Of a DNA stretch of 64,000 nucleotides, positions 33,598 through 43,064 are shown one piece after another (position 1 is the first letter of the stretch; every line of letters begins with the position of its first letter). The notes under the pieces are model-generated. The model had not been told where the DNA came from and ran no database searches. It saw only the letters and a list, made by a program, of their open reading frames with translations. This stretch comes from Brevundimonas nasdae (GTDB taxonomy: Bacteria > Pseudomonadota > Alphaproteobacteria > Caulobacterales > Caulobacteraceae), in assembly GCF_016654005.1 (NCBI RefSeq), contig NZ_JAEPWN010000001.1, positions 611,201 to 675,200 on the forward strand, given 5' to 3'. The position numbers were made by a program, and so were the translations under genes.

Positions 33598-34611
33598 ATG
33601 TCGATGATCGCACTCGCCGCCGCCGCCCTGTTGTCCGGGCAGACGATCCCGCCCGCCCAGCGTCCGGGATCGGATCTGACGCGCGATCTGAACAGCCTGC
33701 CGCCGTCGGCTTCGACCGCTGCAGCACCGCCGCCGGTTCAGCAGTCGGCGCCTGCACCGGTTTCGCCCGCTGTGCGGCCCGCACCCGCGCCCGCTGCCAC
33801 AGCGCCGACATCTCGACCTGTGACGCCTGCGCCTCAGACGCCCAGGCCCGCAGCCGCCGCTGCGCCGGCGTCATCGCTGACCCATGATCTGAACAGTTTG
33901 CCGCCGTCAGCGACGCGGCCGACCGCTGCAGCGCCGACGGCAGCGGCCCCGCCCGCCAGCACGCCTGCGACACCGGTGACTTCAGCGACGGCGACTCCTG
34001 CACAGGCTAGGCCTACCGCCGCCCCGCCGCGTCAGGCTGCACCTGCGCCGACGCCAACCGTGACGCCGCCTGCAACTGCTCCGGCGACGCCTGCTGCGAC
34101 AGGCCCCAGTTTAAGGCCGACGCCGCCCGCCGCTGTGCCGCCTCGTCCGGCGACGGCGTCGCCCGTTGCGACACCAGCGCCCGCTCAGAGCCCTGCACCG
34201 GTCCCACCTCAAGCGGCGTCGCCAGCAACGAACCCGGCGACGGCGGCGCGCGCCCTGACGCCTGCTGAGATTGCGGCCCTGCCGTTCTCGGTCGATCTGC
34301 AGAGCGGATTCAGCATCGTGCGCATGCCTGCCGGGACGGACGGGAACGTCTATTCCGTGCGGCGGGGCGCCCAGACTCTGCTGATGATCTATGCGGGACC
34401 GGCGTCGCAGTTTCCGATCTATGACGGCGAGCAGGTCTATGCGGCCGGCCGCGCCTCCATCGTCGTGACAGAGGGCGGGCGACGCCTGGCGCTGGAGCAT
34501 CTGTTCCAACGCCAGACCGCCCCACGTGAAATCCACGTCTGGGTCGCCAGCGTTGAAGGTGCTGACCGGGACCTGGCTGAACGGATCGGCCAGTCGGTCG
34601 ACCTGCGCTAG
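33598..34611 (+). CDS. Pro/Ala-rich exported protein with two short repeats and a C-terminal globular domain
   Basis: A 337-residue protein of unrecognised family. A short hydrophobic start (about 3-13) could be a signal. Residues 14-215 are almost wholly Pro/Ala/Thr and contain two copies of LT(R/H)DLNSLPPSA (27-38 and 94-105). The C-terminal 115 residues look folded: FSVDLQSGFSIVRMPAG, LLMIYAGPASQFPIYDG, LALEHLFQRQTAPREIHVWVAS. It follows the histidine kinase gene by 42 bases and may be in the same operon. A periplasmic or surface protein with a flexible wall-spanning arm is a fair inference; the function is unknown. Confidence 0.75.
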   Translation: MSMIALAAAALLSGQTIPPAQRPGSDLTRDLNSLPPSASTAAAPPPVQQSAPAPVSPAVRPAPAPAATAPTSRPVTPAPQTPRPAAAAAPASSLTHDLNSLPPSATRPTAAAPTAAAPPASTPATPVTSATATPAQARPTAAPPRQAAPAPTPTVTPPATAPATPAATGPSLRPTPPAAVPPRPATASPVATPAPAQSPAPVPPQAASPATNPATAARALTPAEIAALPFSVDLQSGFSIVRMPAGTDGNVYSVRRGAQTLLMIYAGPASQFPIYDGEQVYAAGRASIVVTEGGRRLALEHLFQRQTAPREIHVWVASVEGADRDLAERIGQSVDLR

Positions 34612-34614
34612 AGG

Positions 34615-34953
34615 CTAGGTCTCGGACCAGACGGCCATTTCGGTTCCCGCCGGATCAGCAAAGTGGAAACGACGCCCGCCGGGGAAGCTGTAGATCGGCT
34701 TCAGCACCGTGCCGCCCGCAGCCTCGACCTTGGCCTGCATGGCTTCAAGATCGTGGGCGTAAAGGACGGGCAGGGGCGTCTTCGTGCGCTCGGCGTCCGC
34801 GTCGAAGCCGCCGTCCAGCCCCTGATCAAAGGCCGCGTAGGTCGGGCCGTAATCCACGAAGGTCCAGCCGAACGCCTTGGTGTAAAAGTCCTTGGTCTGG
34901 GCCAGGTCGGTCGCGGGCAGTTCGAGATAGTCCAGCTTGCCGTCTTCACGCAC
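34615..34953 (-). CDS. VOC-family protein (glyoxalase-like)
   Basis: A 112-residue single VOC domain: KLDYLELPATDLAQTKDFYTKAFGW at the start and RRFHFADPAGTEMAVWSE at the end, with the ligand Glu. GTG 34953 is preceded by AGGAG at a good distance, and the domain begins there, so the upstream ATG at 35025 is less likely. The reaction is unknown. It converges on the Pro-rich protein gene with a 3-base gap. Confidence 0.85.
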   Translation of the reverse strand: MREDGKLDYLELPATDLAQTKDFYTKAFGWTFVDYGPTYAAFDQGLDGGFDADAERTKTPLPVLYAHDLEAMQAKVEAAGGTVLKPIYSFPGGRRFHFADPAGTEMAVWSET

Positions 34954-35052
34954 GGTTGATCTCCTGAGGTTTACGCCACCGACCATCCCCTCTTGCACGC
35001 AGCCGAAACATGCGCAAACCTGCAAACGGTTCGCAGTTGCAGGAGTCGATCC

Positions 35053-35208
35053 ATGATCGTGATGACGACAGGACTGTCGGGCCTGATGGCCCTGATGCGC
35101 CAGGATGAACGGCCCGTGGAGAGCCGGTCGGCGCCGGAAGCCTATCGCCCGTCCAGCCTGCGGCCCAGCACAACGACGTCCTGCCGCTCCAGGCCCAGCC
35201 GCTCGTAA
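35053..35208 (+). CDS. Candidate small protein (51 residues), unknown
   Basis: ATG 35053 has AGGAG seven bases upstream, and the codons keep the high third-position GC of the genome. The product starts MIVMTTGLSGLMALMRQDER, so the first 15 residues are hydrophobic and the rest is polar, Ser/Arg/Pro-rich. The last 67 bases overlap the 3' end of the GNAT gene on the other strand, so the apparent bias there could be a shadow. No family recognised. Confidence 0.4.
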   Translation: MIVMTTGLSGLMALMRQDERPVESRSAPEAYRPSSLRPSTTTSCRSRPSRS

Positions 35209-35561
35209 AAGCCCAGCGCCGCGGCATTGTCCGCGCGCACCATCAGTTGAAGTTTCGGCGCACCCTGAGCTTTCAGCCAGGCTTCCGCCGCCGTCATCAG
35301 CAGGCGGCCCAGACCCGCGCCCCGATACGCGGGATCGACCGCCAGATAATAGACCCAGCCCCGGTGTCCTTCGAACCCGGTCATGACCGTGCCGATGATC
35401 CGGTCGTCATCCGTCGCCACCAGAATGGCGGAGGTCGCGGTGTCGCGCGCCAGGCGCAGGTCCTGCGCCGGATCATTCCACGGTCGGGTCAGGTCGCAGG
35501 CGGACCACAGGGCGATGACGGCGGCTTCGTCGCCATCGGAGATGGGGCGGATCAGGTTCAT
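35142..35561 (-). CDS. GNAT-family acetyltransferase (YpeA-like)
   Basis: A 139-residue acetyltransferase. [19 protein letters not shown] is the acetyl-CoA pyrophosphate loop, and [22 protein letters not shown] is the closing motif seen in YpeA-type members. The acceptor is unknown. Its ATG overlaps the aroC stop by four bases (ATGA), so it is translationally coupled behind aroC. Confidence 0.88.
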   Translation of the reverse strand: MNLIRPISDGDEAAVIALWSACDLTRPWNDPAQDLRLARDTATSAILVATDDDRIIGTVMTGFEGHRGWVYYLAVDPAYRGAGLGRLLMTAAEAWLKAQGAPKLQLMVRADNAAALGFYERLGLERQDVVVLGRRLDGR

Positions 35562-36643
35562 CCGACCTGGGCGCGGTGCCTCAGGAAGGCGTCAGCCAGG
35601 ACACAGGCGGCCATGGCCTCGACCACCGGAACGGCGCGCAGGGCGACGCAGGGGTCGTGGCGGCCCTTGGTGCGCAGATCGGTTTCCTCGCCGTCGCGGG
35701 TGATGGTCTGGCGCGTGGTCAGGATGGACGAGGTCGGCTTGAACGCCACCCGCGCCGTGACCGGCTGGCCCGTCGAGATGCCGCCCAGCACGCCGCCCGC
35801 CTTGTTGGACAGGAAGACCGCCTGCCTGTTCAGGTCCAGACGCATTTCGTCGGCGTTTTCTTCGCCGGACAGTTCGGCGGCGCCGAAGCCCGCGCCGATC
35901 TCGACACCCTTGGCCGCATTGATCGACATCAGGGCGGCGGCCAGCTCAGAGTCCAGCTTGCCGTACAGCGGCGCGCCCCAGCCAGCGGGAACGCCCGTGA
36001 CTTCTAACGCGACGATGGCGCCGATGGATGAGCCAGCCTTGCGGACGCCGTCCAGATAGGCCTCCCACTCGGGCACGACGGCGGTCGATGCGGCGAACAG
36101 CGGATTGGTGTGAACGGCCTCGAAGTCGATCTGGTCGGCCTCGATCCTGTGCGGGCCGATCTGGACCACGCCTGCGCGGATCTTGACGCCGTCGCCCAGA
36201 AGCTTGCGGGCCACGGCGCCGGCCGCCACGCGGCTGGCCGTCTCACGCGCCGAGGAGCGTCCGCCGCCACGATAGTCGCGCACGCCGTATTTGGCCTGAT
36301 AGGCATAATCGGCGTGGCCGGGGCGATAGGCGCGGGCGATCTCGCCATAATCCTTGGACCGCTGGTCCTCGTTCTGGATCATGATCGAGATGGGCGTTCC
36401 GGTGGTCACCGGGCCGTCGCCGTCGTCGAACACGCCCGACAGGATGCGGGCTGTGTCGCTTTCCTGGCGCTGGGTCACGAAGCGCGAGCCGCCGGGCTTG
36501 CGCTGGTCCAGCCAGGGCTGAAGGTCGGCTTCGGTCAGGGGGATCAGCGACGGGCAGCCGTCGACGACGCAGCCGATGGCCGGGCCGTGGCTCTCGCCCC
36601 AGGTGGTCACGCGAAACAGATGGCCGAAGGTATTGTGCGACAT
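35558..36643 (-). CDS. aroC: Chorismate synthase
   Basis: Last step of the shikimate pathway (EPSP to chorismate) using reduced FMN. The 361-residue protein starts [20 protein letters not shown] and contains the signatures [38 protein letters not shown] flavin loop (about 36260-36340) and [18 protein letters not shown]. The start is clear. First gene of an aroC-GNAT unit. Confidence 0.96.
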   Translation of the reverse strand: MSHNTFGHLFRVTTWGESHGPAIGCVVDGCPSLIPLTEADLQPWLDQRKPGGSRFVTQRQESDTARILSGVFDDGDGPVTTGTPISIMIQNEDQRSKDYGEIARAYRPGHADYAYQAKYGVRDYRGGGRSSARETASRVAAGAVARKLLGDGVKIRAGVVQIGPHRIEADQIDFEAVHTNPLFAASTAVVPEWEAYLDGVRKAGSSIGAIVALEVTGVPAGWGAPLYGKLDSELAAALMSINAAKGVEIGAGFGAAELSGEENADEMRLDLNRQAVFLSNKAGGVLGGISTGQPVTARVAFKPTSSILTTRQTITRDGEETDLRTKGRHDPCVALRAVPVVEAMAACVLADAFLRHRAQVG

Positions 36644-36723
36644 GGGGCCGACTTAGAGCATGATCGTTTCAGACGGAACTGCTGATGGCGTTCCGCTGCG
36701 CGCGAAACATGCGGAACTGCGTC

Positions 36724-37458
36724 TCAGGCGGCCAGTCTTTGCGGCGTCCAGACCCGGTTGAAGCGCAGCAGCAGGTCTTCCGCCGCCGAGGGTGCGTCCT
36801 CACACGGGGTCAGGGTGACGAACAGATGGCCTGCGGACCTGTTGCCACGCGCCGGCAGGCCCAGGCCGCGCAGGCGCAGACGCACGGGCTCGGGCGCATC
36901 CGGCATGATCCACGCAGACCGGACGCCGAGGTGGGTCTCGATCTCGACACGGCCGCCTTCGCTCAGGGTGCGGGGGCTGGTGGATGCGGTCATGAACAGG
37001 TCGTCGCCCAGCACCGACAGGCCGCCTGCGGGCCGGATCAGCACGGGCAGATACATATCCGACCCGTCCTCCCCGCCGCCGCGCAGACGCAGGTGTTCGC
37101 CGGTGCGCAGACCGGCAGGGGCCTTCACCCGCATGGTGCGCGCACCCAGCCGCAGGTCGATCTGGGCGCCGTTGATCGCCTGCATGGGAGTGATGGCCAG
37201 CACAGGTGCGGGAGCGGGCTTGACCTTGGGCGCCTCAAGCGCGGGCAGGGCGCCGCCGCTGGCCTGGATAAGGCGATAGGCGGCGATCACGCGGCGGAAA
37301 CGGTCGTCATCGCCGCCCGGCTGATCGGGACGGGCCGACTTCACAGCAGCCCGGAAGGCGGCGCTCAGCGACGCGGCGTCCACGGCGCCGTGCAGACCCA
37401 GAATCGACAGGGCCTCACGAACGGAAACAGCATCGGAACGGGAACGGATGGCGCTCAT
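36724..37458 (-). CDS. J-domain-like protein with degenerate HPD motif
   Basis: A 244-residue protein. Residues 11-65 read as a J-domain (VREALSILGLHGAVDAASL ... FRRVIAAYRLIQ), but the invariant HPD is RPD at 43-45. The C-terminal part (about 88-230) matches the substrate-binding beta-domains of CbpA/DnaJ: GAQIDLRLGARTMRVKAPAG, LRTGEHLRLRGGG and GDDLFMTASTSPR. There is no zinc-finger region and only a short linker. Loss of the His should stop stimulation of DnaK, so this may be a client-binding protein without co-chaperone action (inference). ATG 37458 was chosen. Confidence 0.78.
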   Translation of the reverse strand: MSAIRSRSDAVSVREALSILGLHGAVDAASLSAAFRAAVKSARPDQPGGDDDRFRRVIAAYRLIQASGGALPALEAPKVKPAPAPVLAITPMQAINGAQIDLRLGARTMRVKAPAGLRTGEHLRLRGGGEDGSDMYLPVLIRPAGGLSVLGDDLFMTASTSPRTLSEGGRVEIETHLGVRSAWIMPDAPEPVRLRLRGLGLPARGNRSAGHLFVTLTPCEDAPSAAEDLLLRFNRVWTPQRLAA

Positions 37459-37574
37459 GCCCCTACCGTTCGTCAATCATGGTCAAGAGCGGGTTAACTG
37501 TGATTCGCTTTTTTGCGGGCTGTGACTTGATCTCGATCATTTGCAGCGGCGCTTGCGGGGCGTAATCAGGCGGC

Positions 37575-38249
37575 ATGACTGCTCCTGTGATCCCGCCCAG
37601 CCCGTCGCGTGAGGAATACGCCCGCGACTATGCCGCAGCCCTGGCCGCCAACGGCGACGAGAGCATCTTCGCCCGACCCGAGCCGATCAGCCTGTTCATC
37701 GAGTGGCTGGCCGATGCCGGCGCGCATGAGGTCAATGATTCCAACGCCATGACCCTGTCGACCGTCGATGCGGACGGCCTGCCGGACGCGCGGATCGTGT
37801 TGCTGAAGGACGTGGATCAACGGGGCTTCACCTTCTACTCCAACCGCGAAAGCGCCAAGGGGCTGGAGCTTGCGGCGCGTCCGGTGGCGGCCCTGACCTT
37901 CCACTGGAAGTCGCTGCGTCGCCAGGTGCGGGTGCGCGGCGCCGTCGAGCCGGTGACGGTGGAGGAGGCGGACGCCTATTTCGCCAGCCGCGCCCGCGAA
38001 AGCCGGATCGGCGCCTGGGCCTCGGACCAGTCGCGGGTTCTGGATGCGCGCGAGACGCTGGAGGCCGCCGTGGCGCGCGAGACGGCGCGGTTCGACGGCC
38101 ATGAGGTTGACCGGCCCGAGCGCTGGACCGGCTGGCGCGTCACGCCCCAGTCGGTGGAGTTCTGGCGGGATCGGCCGTTCCGACTGCATGACCGGCTGCG
38201 TTTCGTGCGAGCAGCGGATGGATGGACGTCGGAGCGGCTGTGGCCCTAG
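37575..38249 (+). CDS. pdxH: Pyridoxamine/pyridoxine 5'-phosphate oxidase
   Basis: FMN enzyme that makes pyridoxal 5'-phosphate. The 224-residue protein shows [62 protein letters not shown] and the C-terminal RPFRLHDRL, all family signatures (each seen as a separate motif along the chain). ATG 37575 follows the GGCGGC region without a strong ribosome-binding site. Free-standing, convergent with udk. Confidence 0.94.
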   Translation: MTAPVIPPSPSREEYARDYAAALAANGDESIFARPEPISLFIEWLADAGAHEVNDSNAMTLSTVDADGLPDARIVLLKDVDQRGFTFYSNRESAKGLELAARPVAALTFHWKSLRRQVRVRGAVEPVTVEEADAYFASRARESRIGAWASDQSRVLDARETLEAAVARETARFDGHEVDRPERWTGWRVTPQSVEFWRDRPFRLHDRLRFVRAADGWTSERLWP

Positions 38250-38274
38250 GCCTCTTTCTCCTGGGGCAAAGACT

Positions 38275-38922
38275 TCAGCGCCTCGGGAACCCCTGCAATA
38301 GCGGATGGGCCAGCACCGGCGCGGCGAGGCGCACCACGGCCTGCGGGTCTTCCAGACGCACCGCCGCCGTCGCATCGGCGACAACGAAATCGGCATGGAC
38401 GCGGGACGGTTCGGTCAGGCGCTCATGGCCAGGACGCACGGTGGCCAGATACTGCGACACGATGGAATCAGCCGAGCGGCCGCGTTCGGCCTGATCGCGC
38501 AGCAGTCGGCGGATGAAGCGGATGTCGGCAGGCGTGTCGACGAAGACGCGGATGTCGAACAGCTGGGTCAGTTCGGGCGTGCAGAGCAGGTGAATGCCCT
38601 CGACCACCACCACCTCGGCGGCGGGGATCGGTTCGCCTTCAGGCTCTCGCCCGTGGTGGATGAACGAATAGACGGGGGCGGTGACGGCGCGGCCGTCCTT
38701 CAACGCCTTCAGGTCGGCGATCATCAGGTCGTGATCACGCGCGGCGACGTCATCGAAGTCGAAGGTGTCGGCGTCGAAATCCGGCACCGAGGCGGCGTCG
38801 CGGTAATAGGAGTCCTCGCGCACCAGAACCGCAGCTCCCTGCGGCAGGGATGAGACGAGGGCCTCAGCCAGGGTGGATTTTCCGGAGCCGGAGCCCCCCG
38901 TAATCGCGATCAGTATAGCCAT
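38275..38922 (-). CDS. udk: Uridine kinase
   Basis: Phosphorylates uridine and cytidine in pyrimidine salvage. The 215-residue P-loop protein starts MAILIAITGGSGSGKSTLAE (Walker A), then VREDSYYRD, FDFDDVAARDHDLM, VVVVEGIHLL (Walker B region) and IRFIRRLLRDQAERGRS. It is close to Udk, but some family members are phosphoribulokinase-like, so substrate choice between uridine and related nucleosides is not certain. Confidence 0.88.
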   Translation of the reverse strand: MAILIAITGGSGSGKSTLAEALVSSLPQGAAVLVREDSYYRDAASVPDFDADTFDFDDVAARDHDLMIADLKALKDGRAVTAPVYSFIHHGREPEGEPIPAAEVVVVEGIHLLCTPELTQLFDIRVFVDTPADIRFIRRLLRDQAERGRSADSIVSQYLATVRPGHERLTEPSRVHADFVVADATAAVRLEDPQAVVRLAAPVLAHPLLQGFPRR

Positions 38923-39080
38923 GCGCGGCTTCTAGAGCGCGTCGCCGTTTTGCGCCACTGGAGACGATCCGCCGCGCCGAACCTTCCCTTTGGTCACGTT
39001 GCTTAACATTGATAACGAATATAGCGTCTTGCCAAGCGCCGCATGTAGAGCAGGCGCATCCAAGGGACAGGAACGATACG

Positions 39081-40718
39081 ATGCTGGGCTTGATGCAGGA
39101 CTGGCCGCTGACGGTCGACAAGATCATCGACCACGCCAAAAACTGGCATGGCGACCGCGAAGTGGTGACCCGTTCGGTCGAAGGGCCGATCACGCGCACC
39201 ACCTATGGCCAGATACACGACCGCGCCAAACGCGTCTCCAACGCCCTGAAGGCCTGGGGCGTCAAGCCCGGCGACCGCGTCGCCACCCTGGCCTGGAACA
39301 ACGACCGGCACATCGAGACCTGGTACGGCGTCATGGGCATCGGCGCCGTGTGCCACACCCTGAACCCGCGCCTGTTCCCCGAGCAGCTGGTCTACATCAT
39401 CAATCACGCCGAAGACCGCATCATCTTCGTCGACCTGACTTTCGTGCCGCTGCTGGAAGCCATCCTGCCGCACATTCCCAAGGTCGAACGGGTGATCGTC
39501 ATGACTGACGAGGCCCATATGCCTGCCACCAAACTGCCCAAGGCCGAAGCCTATGAGCGGGTCGTGGCGGGCCAGTCGGCGGATGTGGTCTGGGGCGACT
39601 TCGAGGAAAACACCGCCTGCGGCCTCTGCTACACCTCGGGCACGACGGGAAACCCCAAGGGGGTGCTGTATTCGCACCGCTCCAACTTCCTGCACACCTT
39701 TATGGCCATGCAGTCGACGGTGGTCGGGGCCAAGACGACCGAGGTGATCCTGCCGGTCGTGCCGATGTTCCACGCCAACGCCTGGGGCATCGCCTTCGTC
39801 GGTCCGGCGTCGGGCGCCAAACTGGTCATGCCAGGACCGAAGATGGACGGCGCATCCATCTATGAACTGCTGGAGACGGAGAAGGTCACCTTCTCCGCCG
39901 CAGTGCCGACCGTCTGGCAGGGCCTGCTGACCCATATGCGCGAGAACAACCTCAAACTTTCCAGCGTGACCCGTGTGCTGATCGGCGGCGCCGCCGTGCC
40001 GGAAAGCCTGATCCGCGCCTTCAACGACGAGTTCGGCATCGAGGTGCTGCAGGGTTGGGGCATGACCGAGACCTCGCCCATCGGCACCCTGTCCAACATG
40101 ACGCCCGAGACGGCGAACATGCCCTATGACGAGCAGATCAAGTACCGCGTCAAACAGGGCACGCCGCCGCTGGGCGTCGAGCTGGAGCTGAAGAGCGACG
40201 CGGGTCAGATCCTGCCGCACGACGGGCGCACCTATGGCCACCTGCTGGTCAAGGGGCCGACGGTGGCGCGCGCCTATTTCCGTCAGGACGACGCCATTCT
40301 GGACCACGACGGCTTCTTCGACACTGGCGACGTGGCCACCGTCGACGAACTGGGCTTCATGCAGATCACCGACCGCTCCAAGGATGTGATCAAGTCAGGC
40401 GGGGAGTGGATCAGCTCTATCGAGATCGAGAACATCGCCGTCGGTCACCCCAAGGTCGAGCTGGCCGCCGTCATCGGCGCCGCCCACAAGAAATGGGACG
40501 AACGCCCGGTCCTGCTGCTGAAGCTGAAAGAGGGCCAAACCCTGGACAAGCAGGAGCATCTCGACTTCCTGCAGGGCAAGATCGCCAAATGGTGGATGCC
40601 TGACGACGTGGTGGCGGTGGACGAAATCCCGCTGGGAGCCACCGGCAAGATCGACAAGAAGCTTCTGCGCGAGCGGATGAAGGACTACCGTCTACCGGAA
40701 ACCACGCCTTCCGCCTGA
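39081..40718 (+). CDS. Fatty-acid CoA ligase (AMP-forming; FadD/DmdB-like)
   Basis: A 545-residue acyl-adenylating enzyme that activates a carboxylic acid to its CoA thioester. AMP-binding motif [19 protein letters not shown] (about residues 185-203), A5 region [10 protein letters not shown]7/A8 [22 protein letters not shown] and the catalytic Lys in GATGKIDKK. The N-terminus [19 protein letters not shown] and overall length match the medium/long-chain and 3-methylthiopropionate (DmdB) ligase group. The natural acid cannot be told from sequence. ATG 39081 was chosen over 39009. DUF1499 gene follows closely. Confidence 0.88.
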   Translation: MLGLMQDWPLTVDKIIDHAKNWHGDREVVTRSVEGPITRTTYGQIHDRAKRVSNALKAWGVKPGDRVATLAWNNDRHIETWYGVMGIGAVCHTLNPRLFPEQLVYIINHAEDRIIFVDLTFVPLLEAILPHIPKVERVIVMTDEAHMPATKLPKAEAYERVVAGQSADVVWGDFEENTACGLCYTSGTTGNPKGVLYSHRSNFLHTFMAMQSTVVGAKTTEVILPVVPMFHANAWGIAFVGPASGAKLVMPGPKMDGASIYELLETEKVTFSAAVPTVWQGLLTHMRENNLKLSSVTRVLIGGAAVPESLIRAFNDEFGIEVLQGWGMTETSPIGTLSNMTPETANMPYDEQIKYRVKQGTPPLGVELELKSDAGQILPHDGRTYGHLLVKGPTVARAYFRQDDAILDHDGFFDTGDVATVDELGFMQITDRSKDVIKSGGEWISSIEIENIAVGHPKVELAAVIGAAHKKWDERPVLLLKLKEGQTLDKQEHLDFLQGKIAKWWMPDDVVAVDEIPLGATGKIDKKLLRERMKDYRLPETTPSA

Positions 40719-40733
40719 TCCCCATAGGTCCAG

Positions 40734-41414
40734 ATGCCGTCCAGAAAGCCTGTTCCCGCCGTTCTGCCCTGGCTAGCCGCCCTTGCGGCCGCGCCAGGGG
40801 TTCTGATCGTGGCGGCGATCGCGGCGACGCGGTTCGGCGGTCTGGACCTGTCGATCAGCTATGACCTGCTGACATGGACCGTGGCGCGGGGATTGGCCTG
40901 GATCGGTCTGGTAGGGGCGCTCGTCGCGGTGGTGCTGGCGGTGCGGGATATGAAGGGCAGGGGCGTTTATGCCGCCATCGCCCTGATCCTGTCAGGCGTG
41001 ACGGTCGGCGGCTTCCTGTGGCAGCAGAACCAACTGTCGAAAGACACTCCGCGCGACGTCTCGACCAATGTGGAGGAACCGCCCGCGGCGCAGTTGGCCG
41101 ATCTGAACCGCCATTCGACCTTCACCGATCCGGCCGCCTGTCCCGCAGCGCGGTCGATCCCCAGCCAGGTCCCTGCCCAGCAGGCTAGTTCGGCCCTGGT
41201 CGATGCCGGCTTCCCCGTGACGCGGGCCACCACCTTCCAGGTCGAGGGCGTGCATGAGGGGGCCTGGTTCGGCTTTGCCTATGACGCCGTCATCCGCATC
41301 CGACCGGGCCGCACCGATATTCGTGTGGTCGCTCGGGATGCACGTCCGGACGGCGGCGCCACCTGCCGTCTGACAGCCAAGATCGTCGAGGCTCTGGAAG
41401 CCGAGCTTCGCTAG
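40734..41414 (+). CDS. DUF1499 membrane protein
   Basis: A 226-residue inner-membrane protein with three N-terminal helices (about 8-30, 45-68, 75-93) and a C-terminal soluble DUF1499 domain (about 115-226): LNRHSTFTDP ... DAGFPVTRATTFQVEG ... FGFAYDAVIRIRP ... RVVARDARPDGGATC. The role of the family is unknown. It starts 15 bases after the acyl-CoA ligase stop, so is probably in the same operon. Tail-to-tail overlap of four bases with the MBL gene. Confidence 0.85.
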   Translation: MPSRKPVPAVLPWLAALAAAPGVLIVAAIAATRFGGLDLSISYDLLTWTVARGLAWIGLVGALVAVVLAVRDMKGRGVYAAIALILSGVTVGGFLWQQNQLSKDTPRDVSTNVEEPPAAQLADLNRHSTFTDPAACPAARSIPSQVPAQQASSALVDAGFPVTRATTFQVEGVHEGAWFGFAYDAVIRIRPGRTDIRVVARDARPDGGATCRLTAKIVEALEAELR

Positions 41415-42313
41415 ATCAGGCGAAACTCAGCCGATAGGGCAGGAGCCGGAGAAGCCGCGACCACCCCGTCCTCAACCAGCTTGATCAGATGCGCCAGGAC
41501 CGACAGTGAAGCGGCGGGCCACAGCCGCTGATCCACGGCGGCGTAGAGCACCGGCACCATGTCGGCGATGGTGCGGTCGCCCGCCCTCAACCGCGCCAAC
41601 ACCTGCGCCTCGCGATCCAGTCGGTGCGCGCGATAGGCCTCCAGGAAGAGCCTGACCTCTGTGATCGGCGGACCATGTGTCGGCCAGAGGGTCGTGAACT
41701 CACGCGCGATGACCGTATCCAGGCTTCTCAAATAGTCGCGCATATTCCCGTCCGGCGGGGCCACCACAGTGGTTGACCAGCCCATGACGTGGTCGCCGCT
41801 GAACAGGGCGTTTTCCTCATGCAGCGCAAACGCCATGTGGTTGGACGCATGGCCGGGCGTGAAGACCGCCTCCATCGTCCAGCCGTCGCCCGCCATGACC
41901 TCTCCGCCGCTCAGTACGACATCGGGTTCGAAGTCCGCGTCATCATCCTCATCCAGCGCGCCAGAGGCATGGGTGTCGCGCGCAGGCGGTTGGGCCGCCA
42001 GGATCGTCGCCCCGGTCGCAGCGGCGAAGGGGCGGGCCAGAGGCGCGTGATCGCGGTGTGTGTGGGTGACCAGCACGTGACTGACAGTGCGTCCCTCGAC
42101 CGCCGCCAGCAGGGCCGCCAGATGGGCGTCGTCCAGCGGCCCGGGATCAATCACCGCCACGGCTGCGCCAGCCTCCGGCTTGCCGACGATATAGGTCCCT
42201 GTGCCGGTAAAGGTGAACGGTCCCGGATTGGCCGCGATCACTCTCTGGATCAGCGGTGAAACCTGATCGCGCCGCCCATAGGCGAAGTCGAACTGGCGCA
42301 CATAGGGAATCAT
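41411..42313 (-). CDS. MBL-fold metallo-hydrolase (LACTB2/glyoxalase II-like)
   Basis: A 300-residue metallo-beta-lactamase-fold hydrolase. The zinc motif THTHRDHAPL (HxHxDH), the later His in FTPGHASNHMAF, and Asp/His in LFSGDHVMGW are intact. The C-terminal winged-helix-like segment (about 225-300) is typical of the LACTB2/RNase-like and hydroxyacylglutathione hydrolase group. ATG 42313 was chosen. Substrate not deducible; convergent overlap with DUF1499. Confidence 0.87.
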   Translation of the reverse strand: MIPYVRQFDFAYGRRDQVSPLIQRVIAANPGPFTFTGTGTYIVGKPEAGAAVAVIDPGPLDDAHLAALLAAVEGRTVSHVLVTHTHRDHAPLARPFAAATGATILAAQPPARDTHASGALDEDDDADFEPDVVLSGGEVMAGDGWTMEAVFTPGHASNHMAFALHEENALFSGDHVMGWSTTVVAPPDGNMRDYLRSLDTVIAREFTTLWPTHGPPITEVRLFLEAYRAHRLDREAQVLARLRAGDRTIADMVPVLYAAVDQRLWPAASLSVLAHLIKLVEDGVVAASPAPALSAEFRLI

Positions 42314-42382
42314 AGCGGGGCGCTCCAATCGTGGCTCAGGCCTTGCGTTAAGGTCTCGGTAACCTGTCCCGGAGTGCTCATT

Positions 42383-42529
42383 GTGGCCCGCACGCTCACC
42401 TACGCTGTCTCAAATCGGCTGCAACCGATAGCCGCCGCCATAATCTGTCTCATGGCGGCGCAACTGATCACAGCCTCCTGCACGCCGGAACCTGCGCCGT
42501 ACGCCAGTCGCGTGGCGGTTGAGCGATAG
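42383..42529 (+). CDS. Candidate small lipoprotein (48 residues), unknown
   Basis: GTG 42383 lies eight bases after GGAG. The product has a basic start (ARTLTYAVSNRLQ), a hydrophobic core (PIAAAIICLMAAQLITAS) and a Cys at the position of a lipobox (ITASC), then TPEPAPYASRVAVER. Third codon positions are mostly G or C, as in real genes here. A GTG nine bases further upstream is also possible. It ends five bases before the convergent hypothetical gene at 42534. No family recognised. Confidence 0.45.
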   Translation: MARTLTYAVSNRLQPIAAAIICLMAAQLITASCTPEPAPYASRVAVER

Positions 42530-42533
42530 TCTA

Positions 42534-43064
42534 TTACTGCCGACGAACCCGCACGGCCCGACTGTTGCCCGCGACAAGCTGATAGCTTCCAAGCGCAGCG
42601 CGTCGAATGCGAATTTGTATTCCCTCCTGATTGCGAAAACGCACGGGATCAGAGTCTATTTGGCGCCATTCCGAGCCATCGGCGAGCTTGAACACCCACT
42701 TTCCATCGCCCCCTTGGACTGCGGAAGTGAGCGACGTCTCAATGGCGTCAATTGGGGCCTCAGCTTGATGGCCCGCGAAAATGTCTGGCATGGAGCCAAG
42801 CTCGAATCCGAACAGCTGGCGTCTAGCCTGGCGGATTTGACTGCGATCAACGACAACCACGTCTCCGGTTCGTTGCGCCGTTTCGAATGTTGAAGCGCGC
42901 TGATCAAAGCAGGCGAGTCGTTCTGTGTCATTCGCTATCGTGCGACACGCTGCGAGCTGTTCAAATAACACAGATTTTTGATCTGAAGCTTGTCGCGCCG
43001 CCGTGGTGGCGATGGGCATGTTGATGCCTATCATCAGGGTCGCAGCCGCAATTGTGAACTTCAT
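42534..43064 (-). CDS. Exported protein of unknown function with RLACFD motif
   Basis: A 176-residue protein with a signal peptide (MKFTIAAATLMIGINMPIATTAA, cleaved about residue 23) and a mature part starting SDQKSVLFEQLAACRTIAND. The pattern C-x..RLACFDQ occurs in a group of alphaproteobacterial envelope proteins with no assigned role. The middle is Gln/Arg-rich and the end (KWVFKLADGSEWRQID ... VRVRRQ) looks like a small beta domain. Base composition is lower in GC than in genes to the left. It is divergent from the TonB receptor gene. Confidence 0.75.
   Translation of the reverse strand: MKFTIAAATLMIGINMPIATTAARQASDQKSVLFEQLAACRTIANDTERLACFDQRASTFETAQRTGDVVVVDRSQIRQARRQLFGFELGSMPDIFAGHQAEAPIDAIETSLTSAVQGGDGKWVFKLADGSEWRQIDSDPVRFRNQEGIQIRIRRAALGSYQLVAGNSRAVRVRRQ

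Noticed and set aside
36655..36720. GAGCATGATCGTTTCAG stretch as a dispersed repeat
   Set aside because: It resembles repeats seen in related genomes, but only one short copy is in the window and no paired arm could be defined.
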